From positions 1 to 64,000 of the forward strand of contig NZ_JAEC01000022.1 in the NCBI RefSeq assembly GCF_000518705.1: a stretch of 64,000 nt of DNA, read 5' to 3'. This stretch comes from Shewanella colwelliana ATCC 39565 (GTDB lineage Bacteria; Pseudomonadota; Gammaproteobacteria; Enterobacterales; Shewanellaceae). Below, piece after piece: positions 8,444-16,720 of this stretch (the first letter of the stretch is position 1; each line of letters begins with the position of its first letter). Below the pieces are notes generated by a model. The model searched no databases. It was not told the DNA's origin and was given only the letters and a program-made list of their open reading frames with translations. Both the position numbers and the translations under genes were made by a program.

Positions 8444-9693
8444 AAGCTAAATATAAAACTATAGTTAATGGAAAATAGGTTCACCTGTGTATCTATCTCT
8501 TGGGTAAAGCTGTGGCTCCATAACGCGGTCCCTCCCTCTTCAATATTAATATTGTCCCATTGAAACTTAAGGGTATTATTTGGGTAAAAATCCCACCTTA
8601 CACCAAGTGAAAAGCTGCTCTGATGCACCCGATTGAGATTTATAGCCAATTGCGATTCGGCATACAATTCGCCAATGGCACTGCTTAGCTCAGGCGGCAC
8701 TTCTGGGGATAAATTAGGAGCTTGGTAATAGAGGGGCGGGTTTTGATTCTCAATATGTGCCACCACGCCATAAAGTGTCGCGTCGCCAAATCGATAGCCA
8801 ATACTGGCATAGCCACTGTAAAAAGATTGCAAAAATGACCAGTCAGAATGCATGTAGCCTATTTCAGATTGGAACACCCAACTATCAGAATCGTAGGTGG
8901 CTCCTAGTGCAAAATAGTTAAGAATTTGTCCTTCAGGTGTTAGGTCACTCGCCATAGTACTGGCTTGAGGCCACAAATTGCTCGGCACTTGATTGAGTCC
9001 GTCCACTAATCCAATGGCTTTAAAAGTAAAGCTGTCGACTTCAGCCTGTGCTGCAGCTAAACGCAGACTCCACGCCTCAAAGGTTAACTGCGAGGTAAAT
9101 ACCCAAACATCCTCTAAGTCGATTTCAAACTGAGTGTTGAGTCCTTCAAATACAGCGTTACTTTTACCGTAACCCAGCTTGACGTCTAACAAGCCACCAG
9201 CGACCCTGCGAGAAAAACCGACATCGACCCCATCAACTTGTGAAATCGACGAAGAAAACGCATAAAACTCTGGAATAGGTCGTGCCCAAAGATAGCCATA
9301 ACCTACATTTCGGTATTCTGACAACATATACAGCTCGGCATGGGTTCGCCCCAGCCTCACATACCAATCTCGTGTTGGGCGATAACGCATAAACAACAAT
9401 TCAATATTGTCATTAAAGCGATCGCTAACGCGATCTTTTAAAACCAGCTGCCCAACCGCATCGAACTTTTCGTCTAAACTGGCATTTAACTGTACGCCAA
9501 TAAGTGAATCGCTCTTCCAAGACCAAGCCGTATCAGTCGCTTTTAGGGTAAAGGCTCGATGAAAATTTAAGGTGTCATTATCATTATATATTCCACCTAA
9601 GGTACCAAAACCGCTCACCTTAAGATCGGCCTCAGCCATCGCAGCGGAGGTAAATGTTGATAACATGCATAGCAGATAGAGATGGCGGTTCAA
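8440..9693 (-). CDS. Outer-membrane beta-barrel, porin-like
   Basis: 417 residues. Signal peptide with cleavage near AMA-EADL; the mature protein is rich in alternating hydrophobic strands and ends in INYSFIFSL, consistent with a C-terminal barrel strand though the final residue is Leu rather than Phe. It begins KVSGFGTLGGIYNDND, a porin-like first strand, and has GRTHAELYMLSEYRNVGYGYLWARP, seen in uncharacterised barrels of this type. No specific substrate can be named. It is first in the overlapping trio with the PstS-like protein and diguanylate cyclase, suggesting it admits or presents the ligand that the trio senses. Confidence 0.75.
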   Translation of the reverse strand: MNRHLYLLCMLSTFTSAAMAEADLKVSGFGTLGGIYNDNDTLNFHRAFTLKATDTAWSWKSDSLIGVQLNASLDEKFDAVGQLVLKDRVSDRFNDNIELLFMRYRPTRDWYVRLGRTHAELYMLSEYRNVGYGYLWARPIPEFYAFSSSISQVDGVDVGFSRRVAGGLLDVKLGYGKSNAVFEGLNTQFEIDLEDVWVFTSQLTFEAWSLRLAAAQAEVDSFTFKAIGLVDGLNQVPSNLWPQASTMASDLTPEGQILNYFALGATYDSDSWVFQSEIGYMHSDWSFLQSFYSGYASIGYRFGDATLYGVVAHIENQNPPLYYQAPNLSPEVPPELSSAIGELYAESQLAINLNRVHQSSFSLGVRWDFYPNNTLKFQWDNINIEEGGTALWSHSFTQEIDTQVNLFSINYSFIFSL

Positions 9694-9834
9694 GCAGATT
9701 AGCCTTACCGGTCAACAATCAAGCGTTTAACTGAGTCGATTAACGCTAAACAGTGTTGTGCCAGATTTATTATTTATCCATTAAAAGTAGGCTAATAAGA
9801 ACAAATTGGGCAAACTTCCCCCCATAAATAAGCC

Positions 9835-9865
9835 AAAAAAATACCCGCCATTTTAGGCGGGTATT
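9835..9865 (-). terminator. Rho-independent terminator of the fused carboxylase gene
   Basis: A 10-bp stem, AATACCCGCC/GGCGGGTATT (9840-9849 and 9856-9865), with a 6-base loop. Read on the minus strand it is followed by seven Ts (complement of 9835-9841). Confidence 0.9.
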
Positions 9866-9914
9866 TATTAGCAGTGAACGATTGGCTAGTACATCAAGCC
9901 AACAAGCAATGTCA

Positions 9915-12900
9915 TTACACTGGCGAGACTACAAACAGTAGCTCGCCCTGAGAAACCTGCTGGCCATTCGTATTAAGAATACGCTCAATACGATACTGCT
10001 TATCTTCTGGGTACAGCACTGCATCTTGACGATTAAAGCCAGCCAATGTCACCTGTGAGAACATCTTCATCGCTTCAGTTAGCGCAAGCGTCTGATCGAC
10101 AGTCACGATGTCGCCCTCTTTAACAAAGTCAGCCTCACCTGGTGCTGGAGACGTATAGAAGATACCTGCGCCTTGCGCCAATACTTTCAGCTCATTACTC
10201 TCACCAACACGCAATGACTCAGTATCAACACCCACAGTTTCAGCCGCAGCTTCCATTTCAGCAATCAATGCAGGGATATCAAGCTCCGCCATGAAGCGTG
10301 GTAGATAATTAGTGTCATAGACGCCTTCATTAAAGGTGCCATCTTTAAGGATGCGCGTTAACAATGGAATGTTGGTCGCAATACCTTTAATGACCACTTG
10401 ATTAGCAAGGTAGTCATGCAGCTTGTTAATCACATCTTCACGGCTCTCACCGCGGCAGATGATCTGTGCAATCAAGCTGTCGTAGTAAGGAGAAACCTCT
10501 TTGCCTTCGCCTGCAATAGAGATGATTTCAACATCATCACGCTCTGGCATCACATACTCTGTGATTAAACCTGGGTGTGGCAACAACTGCAAAATACCAT
10601 TGCTATCAAGTGCGGCTTTCTCTGCCGTCACACGGACTTCAATTGCATAACCAATATCTTGTGGCTCAAGGTGTTCAATTGAACGACCGGCTGCAATATC
10701 AAAACCTGCACTGACGATGTCGATACCTGAGGTTGCTTCTGTAACAGGATGTTCTACCTGTAGACGCGTGTTCATCTCCATAAAGTAGACTTCGTTAGCG
10801 TCTAAGTTATAGATAAACTCGACGGTACCTGCACCCATGTAATCGGTCGCATTACCCAAGGCTCGGGTGTACTCAAGTACTTTCTCTTTAAGTTCAACTG
10901 GTAACATTGTCGAACCAGATTCTTCAACCACTTTTTGGTTGTTACGCTGTACTGAACAGTCACGAATGCCCAGCACTTTGGTATTACCAAACTGATCACG
11001 TAGTAACTGGACTTCAATATGACGCAATGAAGTAACATACTTCTCTAGATACAAGTCACCATTACCAAAGGCCGCAGCGGCTTCAGTAGAGGTCTTCTGG
11101 AACAAGCCAATCATGTCGCTTGGACGCTCAACAACCTGAATACCCTTACCGCCACCACCTTGTACGGCTTTAAGCAGCACTGGGTAACCAATTTCATTGG
11201 CCACATTCACAGCTTGCTCAGCATTGCTCAAAATACCATGGCTACCTGGTACAACTGGTACACCGTTGGCTTGCGACGTCTTGATAGCGTTCGACTTATT
11301 ACCCATAGTGGTCATGCTGTGAACACTTGGTCCAACAAAGTTAACCCCATTGTTGACACAAAGTGCCGCAAACTGTGGGCTTTCAGATAGGAATCCGATA
11401 CCTGGATGCAGGGCATCAACGTTTTCATACTCAGCAACTTTGAGCACTGAATAAGCGTTTAGATAACTTTCATCAGAGGTGTTACCACCGATACACACCA
11501 ACTTGTCGTTTTCATTGAGCATATCAGCAGGTACAGATGTCATATCCGGATCCGATGCCACTAAGACGACTTTGATGTTGTTGTCATGTGCTTTGCGGAT
11601 CAATTTAACCGCAGTACAACCACGAGCATGCACCAATACTTTGTCGATAGGCTTCATCAACTGTCGAGGATCGTCTTGGACTAACTCCTCTTCGGTGATC
11701 ATCATCTCTGGTACTAGGGTCGATAGCGCGTTGCCAATCACATCGACAATCTTAGCCGTTGGCTTTGGCATCAATGGATCAATGCTGCCTAGCTGATCAT
11801 CAATGGTGTCGCTGAATGGATTGGCCACCAAGGCGTCCATCGCACCAGGCACTTTCGATAAATAGTTCGACAGTGTTGAGGTTGATGGCAAATATGCAGG
11901 TACTACCATTTGGCCCGCAAACGGCATGTTAGTCCCTGATAGGTAGTAGGTTTGCACTAACGGGTGGGTCACGAAACTCGCCTGTGCACCACCGGTACAG
12001 TCACCATAACCAAACATCAATACTGGCAGTTCATTGTCACGAATAAAGCGGGTAATACGGTCATTGACAACAGCCATTGAGAACAGCGCCGCAGCACCTT
12101 CTTTAGTCTGCATACCACCTGAGCTGATAAAGCAGATAACAGGCAGTTTACGCTTAGCACACTCAATCAGTAGCGCACTGAATTTCTCAGCACTGGCCAT
12201 ATCGAATGCACCCGCTTGGAAAGCGGTATTAGACACGGCAACACCGACACGCATGGTTTGGCCATTGTGCTCAAAGTCAGCCGTACCCGTTATCAAACCA
12301 CAAGGACGGATACCCTTATCTAACGCATCTTCAATAGAGAGACGGAACCCAGGGAAGTTAAGCAAATTGGCCGACATTTTGTCGCCATTTAGCTCGTCAA
12401 ATTCACTGAAGAACTTAGCGATCACATTTTCCCACGTCATCTTACCGGTGCGCTTCTCATCGCGAAGCACTTTCTGGATAAGTAGATCTTGGTAACCCAT
12501 GGTTAAACGGTTCCAGAAGTCTTTACGACGACCGATACGCACAGGGTTAATTGCACCTGTGTATTCACCTTTATCCTCTTCGCTATCGAAGTACTCAGGT
12601 AACAAGCGCTCGAAGAAATAGGTCAAGATCACGAACAGACTGTCATTCAACTGTGGGAAGCCCACACTCTTCCACTGCTCAGTTTTGGTCAGCAGATCAG
12701 CACGGTTTGACTGAGACATAAAGTACTTCAGCCATTTATAGAACTTGCTCTTATCATTGGCGGTGTCTTGTGTAGAAATCGCGCGGTCAATAGAGTCGTG
12801 CAGTAGATTATCTACCGATGCACGTGACAGGCTCTTAGACATCATGGCTTCTTTAGCGATTGACGCTAAGTTACCCACGACATTGTCATAAAGTGCGTTA

Positions 12901-14468
12901 AAGATCAGAATGTTGTAACACTGCCAAATAAAGTCTTCACGCAACTCATCGTGCACAATGACATCAAGTACAGTTAGCTGGTTTAGCTCAGGCCAATCGG
13001 CTTGTGTCACTTCATCAGGCAAGCTTTCTAGATAATGAATCAGGCCTTTAAAGTTATTCTCGGCGTTACCTTTCCAGCGGTGGTACAGTGACCAACCAAT
13101 GTTGAATAACAAGGCTTTACGTGCTTTTTTGTAGTTCTCTTTTGGCTCACCTAAAATAAGGCGAGTTAACATGTTACGCTCAGTCGCGACGTCATCACGC
13201 TTAGATGAGAAGTTGCTCCAAAGCTTGTTTAACTCTTCATCGTAAACCAGCTTATCAGGGCTAGATAGCCAAGATTGGAACACCTTATCTTGCTCTTGCT
13301 GAATACGTGCTAACAGATCACCTTCAGGCACACTCACCTTAGATAGACGGCCATACTGATCTTGAGAGATAGAATGAATGCGGCTACGTAGGGTCAAATA
13401 ACGCAGATAACGGTACGAGCTACCGAACAGGTTAAGGTGCATAGTTGGGTTGTTAGCAACCGCTAACTCCGCATGATGTTCAAGTGCGGCAAGGTTTTTA
13501 GATGGCTCAAGGAAACGCGTCAAACTGCGGTCATAATGCTCACGCAGATCTTTCGATTCACGCACAAACTGTACCGCAGCATTTTCAACCGCTTCAATAC
13601 TGCTGATGATTGCGCGGCGAAGATTGTGCTGACGCTCATCTTTATCTGATGGTGAGAAATCGATAATGCCATCGATACAACCTGACGTGTAAAGCTCTTC
13701 TGGCGATACCCCAACAGACTTAGCACACTCTTGCCAAGAAAGGTTGTACTTACGCGCAATGCTCTGCAAACCTTGAGGTTGAATGGTGTTGAAAATACCA
13801 TCACGCAGTGACAACAAGATGTTTGCCGCAGCCAATGGAATCGCGCCACCAGAATAACCCGCGCCAATAACGATACCGACAGTCGGTACGTCGACATTAG
13901 CACTTTCAGCGATGGCTTTAGAGATGGTATGGGCTTGGTTTTGGCTGTTAGCCACTTCACCCGCATCGGCACCAGGGGTATCAATCAAGTAAACAATTGG
14001 CATAGACAATTCTGCGAAATGACGAATTGCACTACAAGCGGCTAGGTGATGCTCTGGCATCCATGCACCATTATTAGTGGTACGTTCTTGAGCGATGAAA
14101 CCGATACGGCGAGTACGAGATCCAAAATTCAGTTCAATCTCTGCACTATAAAATGCGCCTAAATGCTTCTCAGTGATCACACGACCCTTTAGGTCGGCGA
14201 TGACACGCTTTGCGCCTGGACGGTTCTTATCTAAAGTAGGCTGAATCACTTTAGTGACATAACCATCAACGTCTAATGAATCTAACTCTTTCAAATTAGA
14301 CTGAATGGCATCTTCACTTAACAGACCGTTAATCTGCTCTGATAAGCTCTGTTTACTGTGCTTTGGAAACAGAGAAAAATCTTGTGCCAAATGCTCCGCT
14401 TGAAGGAAAAGCGGATCGGCAGTTTGAACCTGAGTCATGTTTGTGGGCTGATTGGTGCTGGTCATCAA
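9915..14468 (-). CDS. Fused acyl/acetyl-CoA carboxylase (carboxyltransferase, biotin carboxylase, biotin carrier)
   Basis: A 1517-residue single-chain carboxylase. Order: AccA-like carboxyltransferase half at about 60-270 (LIDTPGADAGE, GAGYSGGAI), a long helical stretch at about 300-690 that I do not recognise, an AccD-like half at about 690-900 (FISSGGMQTKEGAAAL) without the AccD zinc-finger cysteines, biotin carboxylase at about 935-1400 (GGGGKGI, EMNTRLQVEHPVTE), and a biotinyl domain with EAMKM (biotin on Lys 1468). It would carboxylate acetyl-CoA or another acyl-CoA in the cytoplasm. Shewanella genomes annotate this type as AccADC, and they also have separate accA/B/C/D genes, so it may serve a secondary acyl-CoA pathway. 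The divergent LysR gene is the likely regulator. Confidence 0.93.
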   Translation of the reverse strand: MMTSTNQPTNMTQVQTADPLFLQAEHLAQDFSLFPKHSKQSLSEQINGLLSEDAIQSNLKELDSLDVDGYVTKVIQPTLDKNRPGAKRVIADLKGRVITEKHLGAFYSAEIELNFGSRTRRIGFIAQERTTNNGAWMPEHHLAACSAIRHFAELSMPIVYLIDTPGADAGEVANSQNQAHTISKAIAESANVDVPTVGIVIGAGYSGGAIPLAAANILLSLRDGIFNTIQPQGLQSIARKYNLSWQECAKSVGVSPEELYTSGCIDGIIDFSPSDKDERQHNLRRAIISSIEAVENAAVQFVRESKDLREHYDRSLTRFLEPSKNLAALEHHAELAVANNPTMHLNLFGSSYRYLRYLTLRSRIHSISQDQYGRLSKVSVPEGDLLARIQQEQDKVFQSWLSSPDKLVYDEELNKLWSNFSSKRDDVATERNMLTRLILGEPKENYKKARKALLFNIGWSLYHRWKGNAENNFKGLIHYLESLPDEVTQADWPELNQLTVLDVIVHDELREDFIWQCYNILIFNALYDNVVGNLASIAKEAMMSKSLSRASVDNLLHDSIDRAISTQDTANDKSKFYKWLKYFMSQSNRADLLTKTEQWKSVGFPQLNDSLFVILTYFFERLLPEYFDSEEDKGEYTGAINPVRIGRRKDFWNRLTMGYQDLLIQKVLRDEKRTGKMTWENVIAKFFSEFDELNGDKMSANLLNFPGFRLSIEDALDKGIRPCGLITGTADFEHNGQTMRVGVAVSNTAFQAGAFDMASAEKFSALLIECAKRKLPVICFISSGGMQTKEGAAALFSMAVVNDRITRFIRDNELPVLMFGYGDCTGGAQASFVTHPLVQTYYLSGTNMPFAGQMVVPAYLPSTSTLSNYLSKVPGAMDALVANPFSDTIDDQLGSIDPLMPKPTAKIVDVIGNALSTLVPEMMITEEELVQDDPRQLMKPIDKVLVHARGCTAVKLIRKAHDNNIKVVLVASDPDMTSVPADMLNENDKLVCIGGNTSDESYLNAYSVLKVAEYENVDALHPGIGFLSESPQFAALCVNNGVNFVGPSVHSMTTMGNKSNAIKTSQANGVPVVPGSHGILSNAEQAVNVANEIGYPVLLKAVQGGGGKGIQVVERPSDMIGLFQKTSTEAAAAFGNGDLYLEKYVTSLRHIEVQLLRDQFGNTKVLGIRDCSVQRNNQKVVEESGSTMLPVELKEKVLEYTRALGNATDYMGAGTVEFIYNLDANEVYFMEMNTRLQVEHPVTEATSGIDIVSAGFDIAAGRSIEHLEPQDIGYAIEVRVTAEKAALDSNGILQLLPHPGLITEYVMPERDDVEIISIAGEGKEVSPYYDSLIAQIICRGESREDVINKLHDYLANQVVIKGIATNIPLLTRILKDGTFNEGVYDTNYLPRFMAELDIPALIAEMEAAAETVGVDTESLRVGESNELKVLAQGAGIFYTSPAPGEADFVKEGDIVTVDQTLALTEAMKMFSQVTLAGFNRQDAVLYPEDKQYRIERILNTNGQQVSQGELLFVVSPV

Positions 14469-14586
14469 TAGATCCTCTGCTTTAGCCTCTAAAATTTTTA
14501 GCCCATAAATATAGCTTTGTTATAGGGTCAAATGCTATTAAACTGGCCTAGACGCTTTGTTCCATATTTGAGACAGTGATAAAACA

Positions 14587-15498
14587 ATGCCAGATTTGAA
14601 CGGTATGATGCTGTTTGCAGCGGTAGTTAGAGCCAAAGGTTTCTCGCAAGCTGCCCGCAATACCGGCATGCCAAAATCAACCATTAGTCGTAAGGTTGCT
14701 CAACTCGAAGAGCAGCTCGGCGTACGCCTTTTACAGCGCGATACCCGCAACTTAAGCCTCACTCAAGTGGGTGCACTGTTTTATCAGCATTGCAGTAGTA
14801 TTAGCGATGAAATAGAAGCGGCCAAGGCAACCATAGAAAATACCCATAATGATGTATCTGGCTCACTGCGCATTGCCATTCCTGTTTCGTTCAGCCAAGA
14901 GTTAATTGCTAACCTTTGTAGCAGCTTTATGCGCCTCTATCCCAATGTAGATCTTGATGTCCAATTTACCGATAACGATGTGGGTTTAGTTGGTGAAGGT
15001 TACGATATCGCCATCAAGTACGGTCCACTGCAATCTTCAGATTTAGTCGCAAGGCTACTATTGGAGCGTCAACCCATTTTAGTCGCCAGCCCCAATTACC
15101 TAAAAACTAAAGGGACGCCAGCAACCCCGCAGGAGCTGAGCGAGCACAGCGGCATATTACTCGGTACCTCACGATCGGCCCCTATTTGGCCTTTAGGTAA
15201 GGGTGAGCGTAAAACTATGGTTAACTTTAAACGTAAAGTCAGGGTTAACAGCGCCGTGATGGTAAAGCAGTTGGTATTGGATGACTTTGGCATTGCCATG
15301 CTGTCTAATTCTGTCTGTAAAAATGAGTTGGCTGGCGGCAGCTTAGTACCAATATTGCAGGAGTGGCCGATAGAACCCTTTAAAGTTTACGGGGTCTATT
15401 CAAGCCGGCGTCAGTTGGCCACCAACATCAGTGTATTCTTAGACTTTTTTACCAAGCGCTTTAGTAGCCACGAATCACTGCAGTCCTTAATGATGTAA
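14587..15498 (+). CDS. LysR-family transcriptional regulator
   Basis: 303 residues: N-terminal winged helix-turn-helix (FSQAARNTGMPKSTISRKVAQLEEQLGVRLLQRDTR) and a C-terminal substrate-binding domain (SGSLRIAIPVSFSQELI onward). The start lies 118 bp from the divergent fused carboxylase gene, the classic arrangement for a LysR protein controlling its neighbour and itself. The downstream beta-lactamase gene is convergent. I recall that OXA-48 plasmid transposons carry a lysR remnant beside the beta-lactamase gene, which fits this order. Effector unknown. Confidence 0.93.
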   Translation: MPDLNGMMLFAAVVRAKGFSQAARNTGMPKSTISRKVAQLEEQLGVRLLQRDTRNLSLTQVGALFYQHCSSISDEIEAAKATIENTHNDVSGSLRIAIPVSFSQELIANLCSSFMRLYPNVDLDVQFTDNDVGLVGEGYDIAIKYGPLQSSDLVARLLLERQPILVASPNYLKTKGTPATPQELSEHSGILLGTSRSAPIWPLGKGERKTMVNFKRKVRVNSAVMVKQLVLDDFGIAMLSNSVCKNELAGGSLVPILQEWPIEPFKVYGVYSSRRQLATNISVFLDFFTKRFSSHESLQSLMM

Positions 15499-15506
15499 TA
15501 GTTTAA

Positions 15507-15553
15507 GGCTTGAGGGCTTGAGGGCTTGAGGGCTTGAGGGCTTGAGGGCTTGG
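15507..15553. repeat. Octanucleotide tandem repeat
   Basis: The unit GGCTTGAG is repeated five times exactly, followed by a partial sixth (GGCTTGG). It lies between the 3' ends of lysR and the beta-lactamase gene, so variation in copy number would not change either protein. Confidence 0.9.
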
Positions 15554-15684
15554 CAAATAGTAGCACCTAGCAGCTCCACAACTTCAGTACTCATTGTATT
15601 CCCCCAACTTACTACCCTATCGTCTCAGTCGCCTCCAGCCTTGGTAACGTCCAACCTTCAAGCCCATGGACCAACAGAAATAGG

Positions 15685-16470
15685 CTAGATCACACCGAGA
15701 TGAGTGAGTGCTTGCTTCACAATCGCTTTTCGATAGGGCAGTTGTTTGACGTTGTCTATGTCCATATTCATGGCAAAGAAATAGGTAGTGTCTTCTTTTT
15801 CAATCCAACCCACCCACCAGCCGATTTTTTTATTCTGCCTAACCCCATAGCCTGTTTTGGCTCTGAGTACCCAATCACTATTGGCTTCATTTAACATCAT
15901 CGTTTTCACGATACGTTGACTACGCTCCGATACTGGAAGCTGGTTATGGTAGAGTCGCTGAAGAAATTGCACCTGCTCATTAGCAGAAATAGCTAACTCA
16001 CCGTCAAGCCAGAAACGGTCTAAACCGCCATCGATATTGTTGTTGCCATAGTTAAGCAAGCTAACCCCTTGGCTCATTCTACGCTCTCCAAGCGCTACGG
16101 CTAACTTTTGATAAATGGGGACAACAGAGTACTTCATCGCAGAGGCAAAGCTATGGTCTCGATTCCAACTGTTGTAGTCTCGCTTAATGCCATCCCAAAC
16201 AAATTGAGTTTGCTCATCCTTCACTAATCCCGCCTCGATCAATAGCAAACTGTGCGGGATCTTAAAGGTTGAAGCCGGAATATATCCTTGTTGACTGCGG
16301 GCCAAATTGTTTGTGACCCGCTCTCCGCTATTGTCATCAAGTAACACTAGGACACCTTCGACATCAAAATCACTAAAGGCTTGCTGTACCGAGTCAGCAT
16401 CAGTTTTTGCTTGCGCAGCAAGGGGAATAACACTCGCTAGCAAAATAGTAGACAACATCAATAAACGCAT
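15685..16470 (-). CDS. blaOXA: Class D beta-lactamase, OXA-48/OXA-55-like
   Basis: A periplasmic serine beta-lactamase. From the start I favour, ATG 16470 (GGAG 8 bases upstream), it has 261 residues and a signal peptide ending near AAQA-KTD; the longer frame would use GTG 16497. Catalytic motifs, numbered from ATG 16470: STFK (Ser 67, carboxylated Lys 70), SVV, YGN, and KTGYG before the beta5-beta6 loop, here VRQNKKIGWWVGW. WNRDHS and MKYSVVPIY are shared with OXA-48, and the loop keeps the Arg that in OXA-48 is tied to carbapenem hydrolysis. From memory the KTGYGVR loop start looks more like OXA-55 of S. algae. The allele cannot be assigned. The gene sits in the ancestral Shewanella context. 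Confidence 0.93.
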   Translation of the reverse strand: MRLLMLSTILLASVIPLAAQAKTDADSVQQAFSDFDVEGVLVLLDDNSGERVTNNLARSQQGYIPASTFKIPHSLLLIEAGLVKDEQTQFVWDGIKRDYNSWNRDHSFASAMKYSVVPIYQKLAVALGERRMSQGVSLLNYGNNNIDGGLDRFWLDGELAISANEQVQFLQRLYHNQLPVSERSQRIVKTMMLNEANSDWVLRAKTGYGVRQNKKIGWWVGWIEKEDTTYFFAMNMDIDNVKQLPYRKAIVKQALTHLGVI

Positions 16471-16720
16471 AAATAGCACTCCAAATCGCCGATGCACTAA
16501 GCATAACTGAACAAGGCTTTATGTCATCGGGCAAAGTCATGATGATTTATGTCAAAAAAAGGGCATTTTATCAATAAACCTCAATGCTTTATTTGCCGCC
16601 TGATGTCGTGCATACTCAGTTGTTGACTATACTAGCAATTGATAAAGACCTTAGCTCACTACAGCAAAACTCAATCAATTTAACGGGTGCATGACGTGAG
16701 CAGACCAAGGAACTACAGCC

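Noticed and set aside
12034..12495. Plus-strand frame of 153 codons within the fused carboxylase gene
   Set aside because: Antisense shadow of the coding strand, rich in Ser/Pro as expected of such shadows.
13520..13984. Minus-strand frame of 154 codons in a different frame from the carboxylase
   Set aside because: Overlaps fully with well-conserved carboxyltransferase sequence; no start signal and no recognisable protein.
15507..15553. Short repeats as a CRISPR array
   Set aside because: The units are 8 bases long and contiguous with no spacers.
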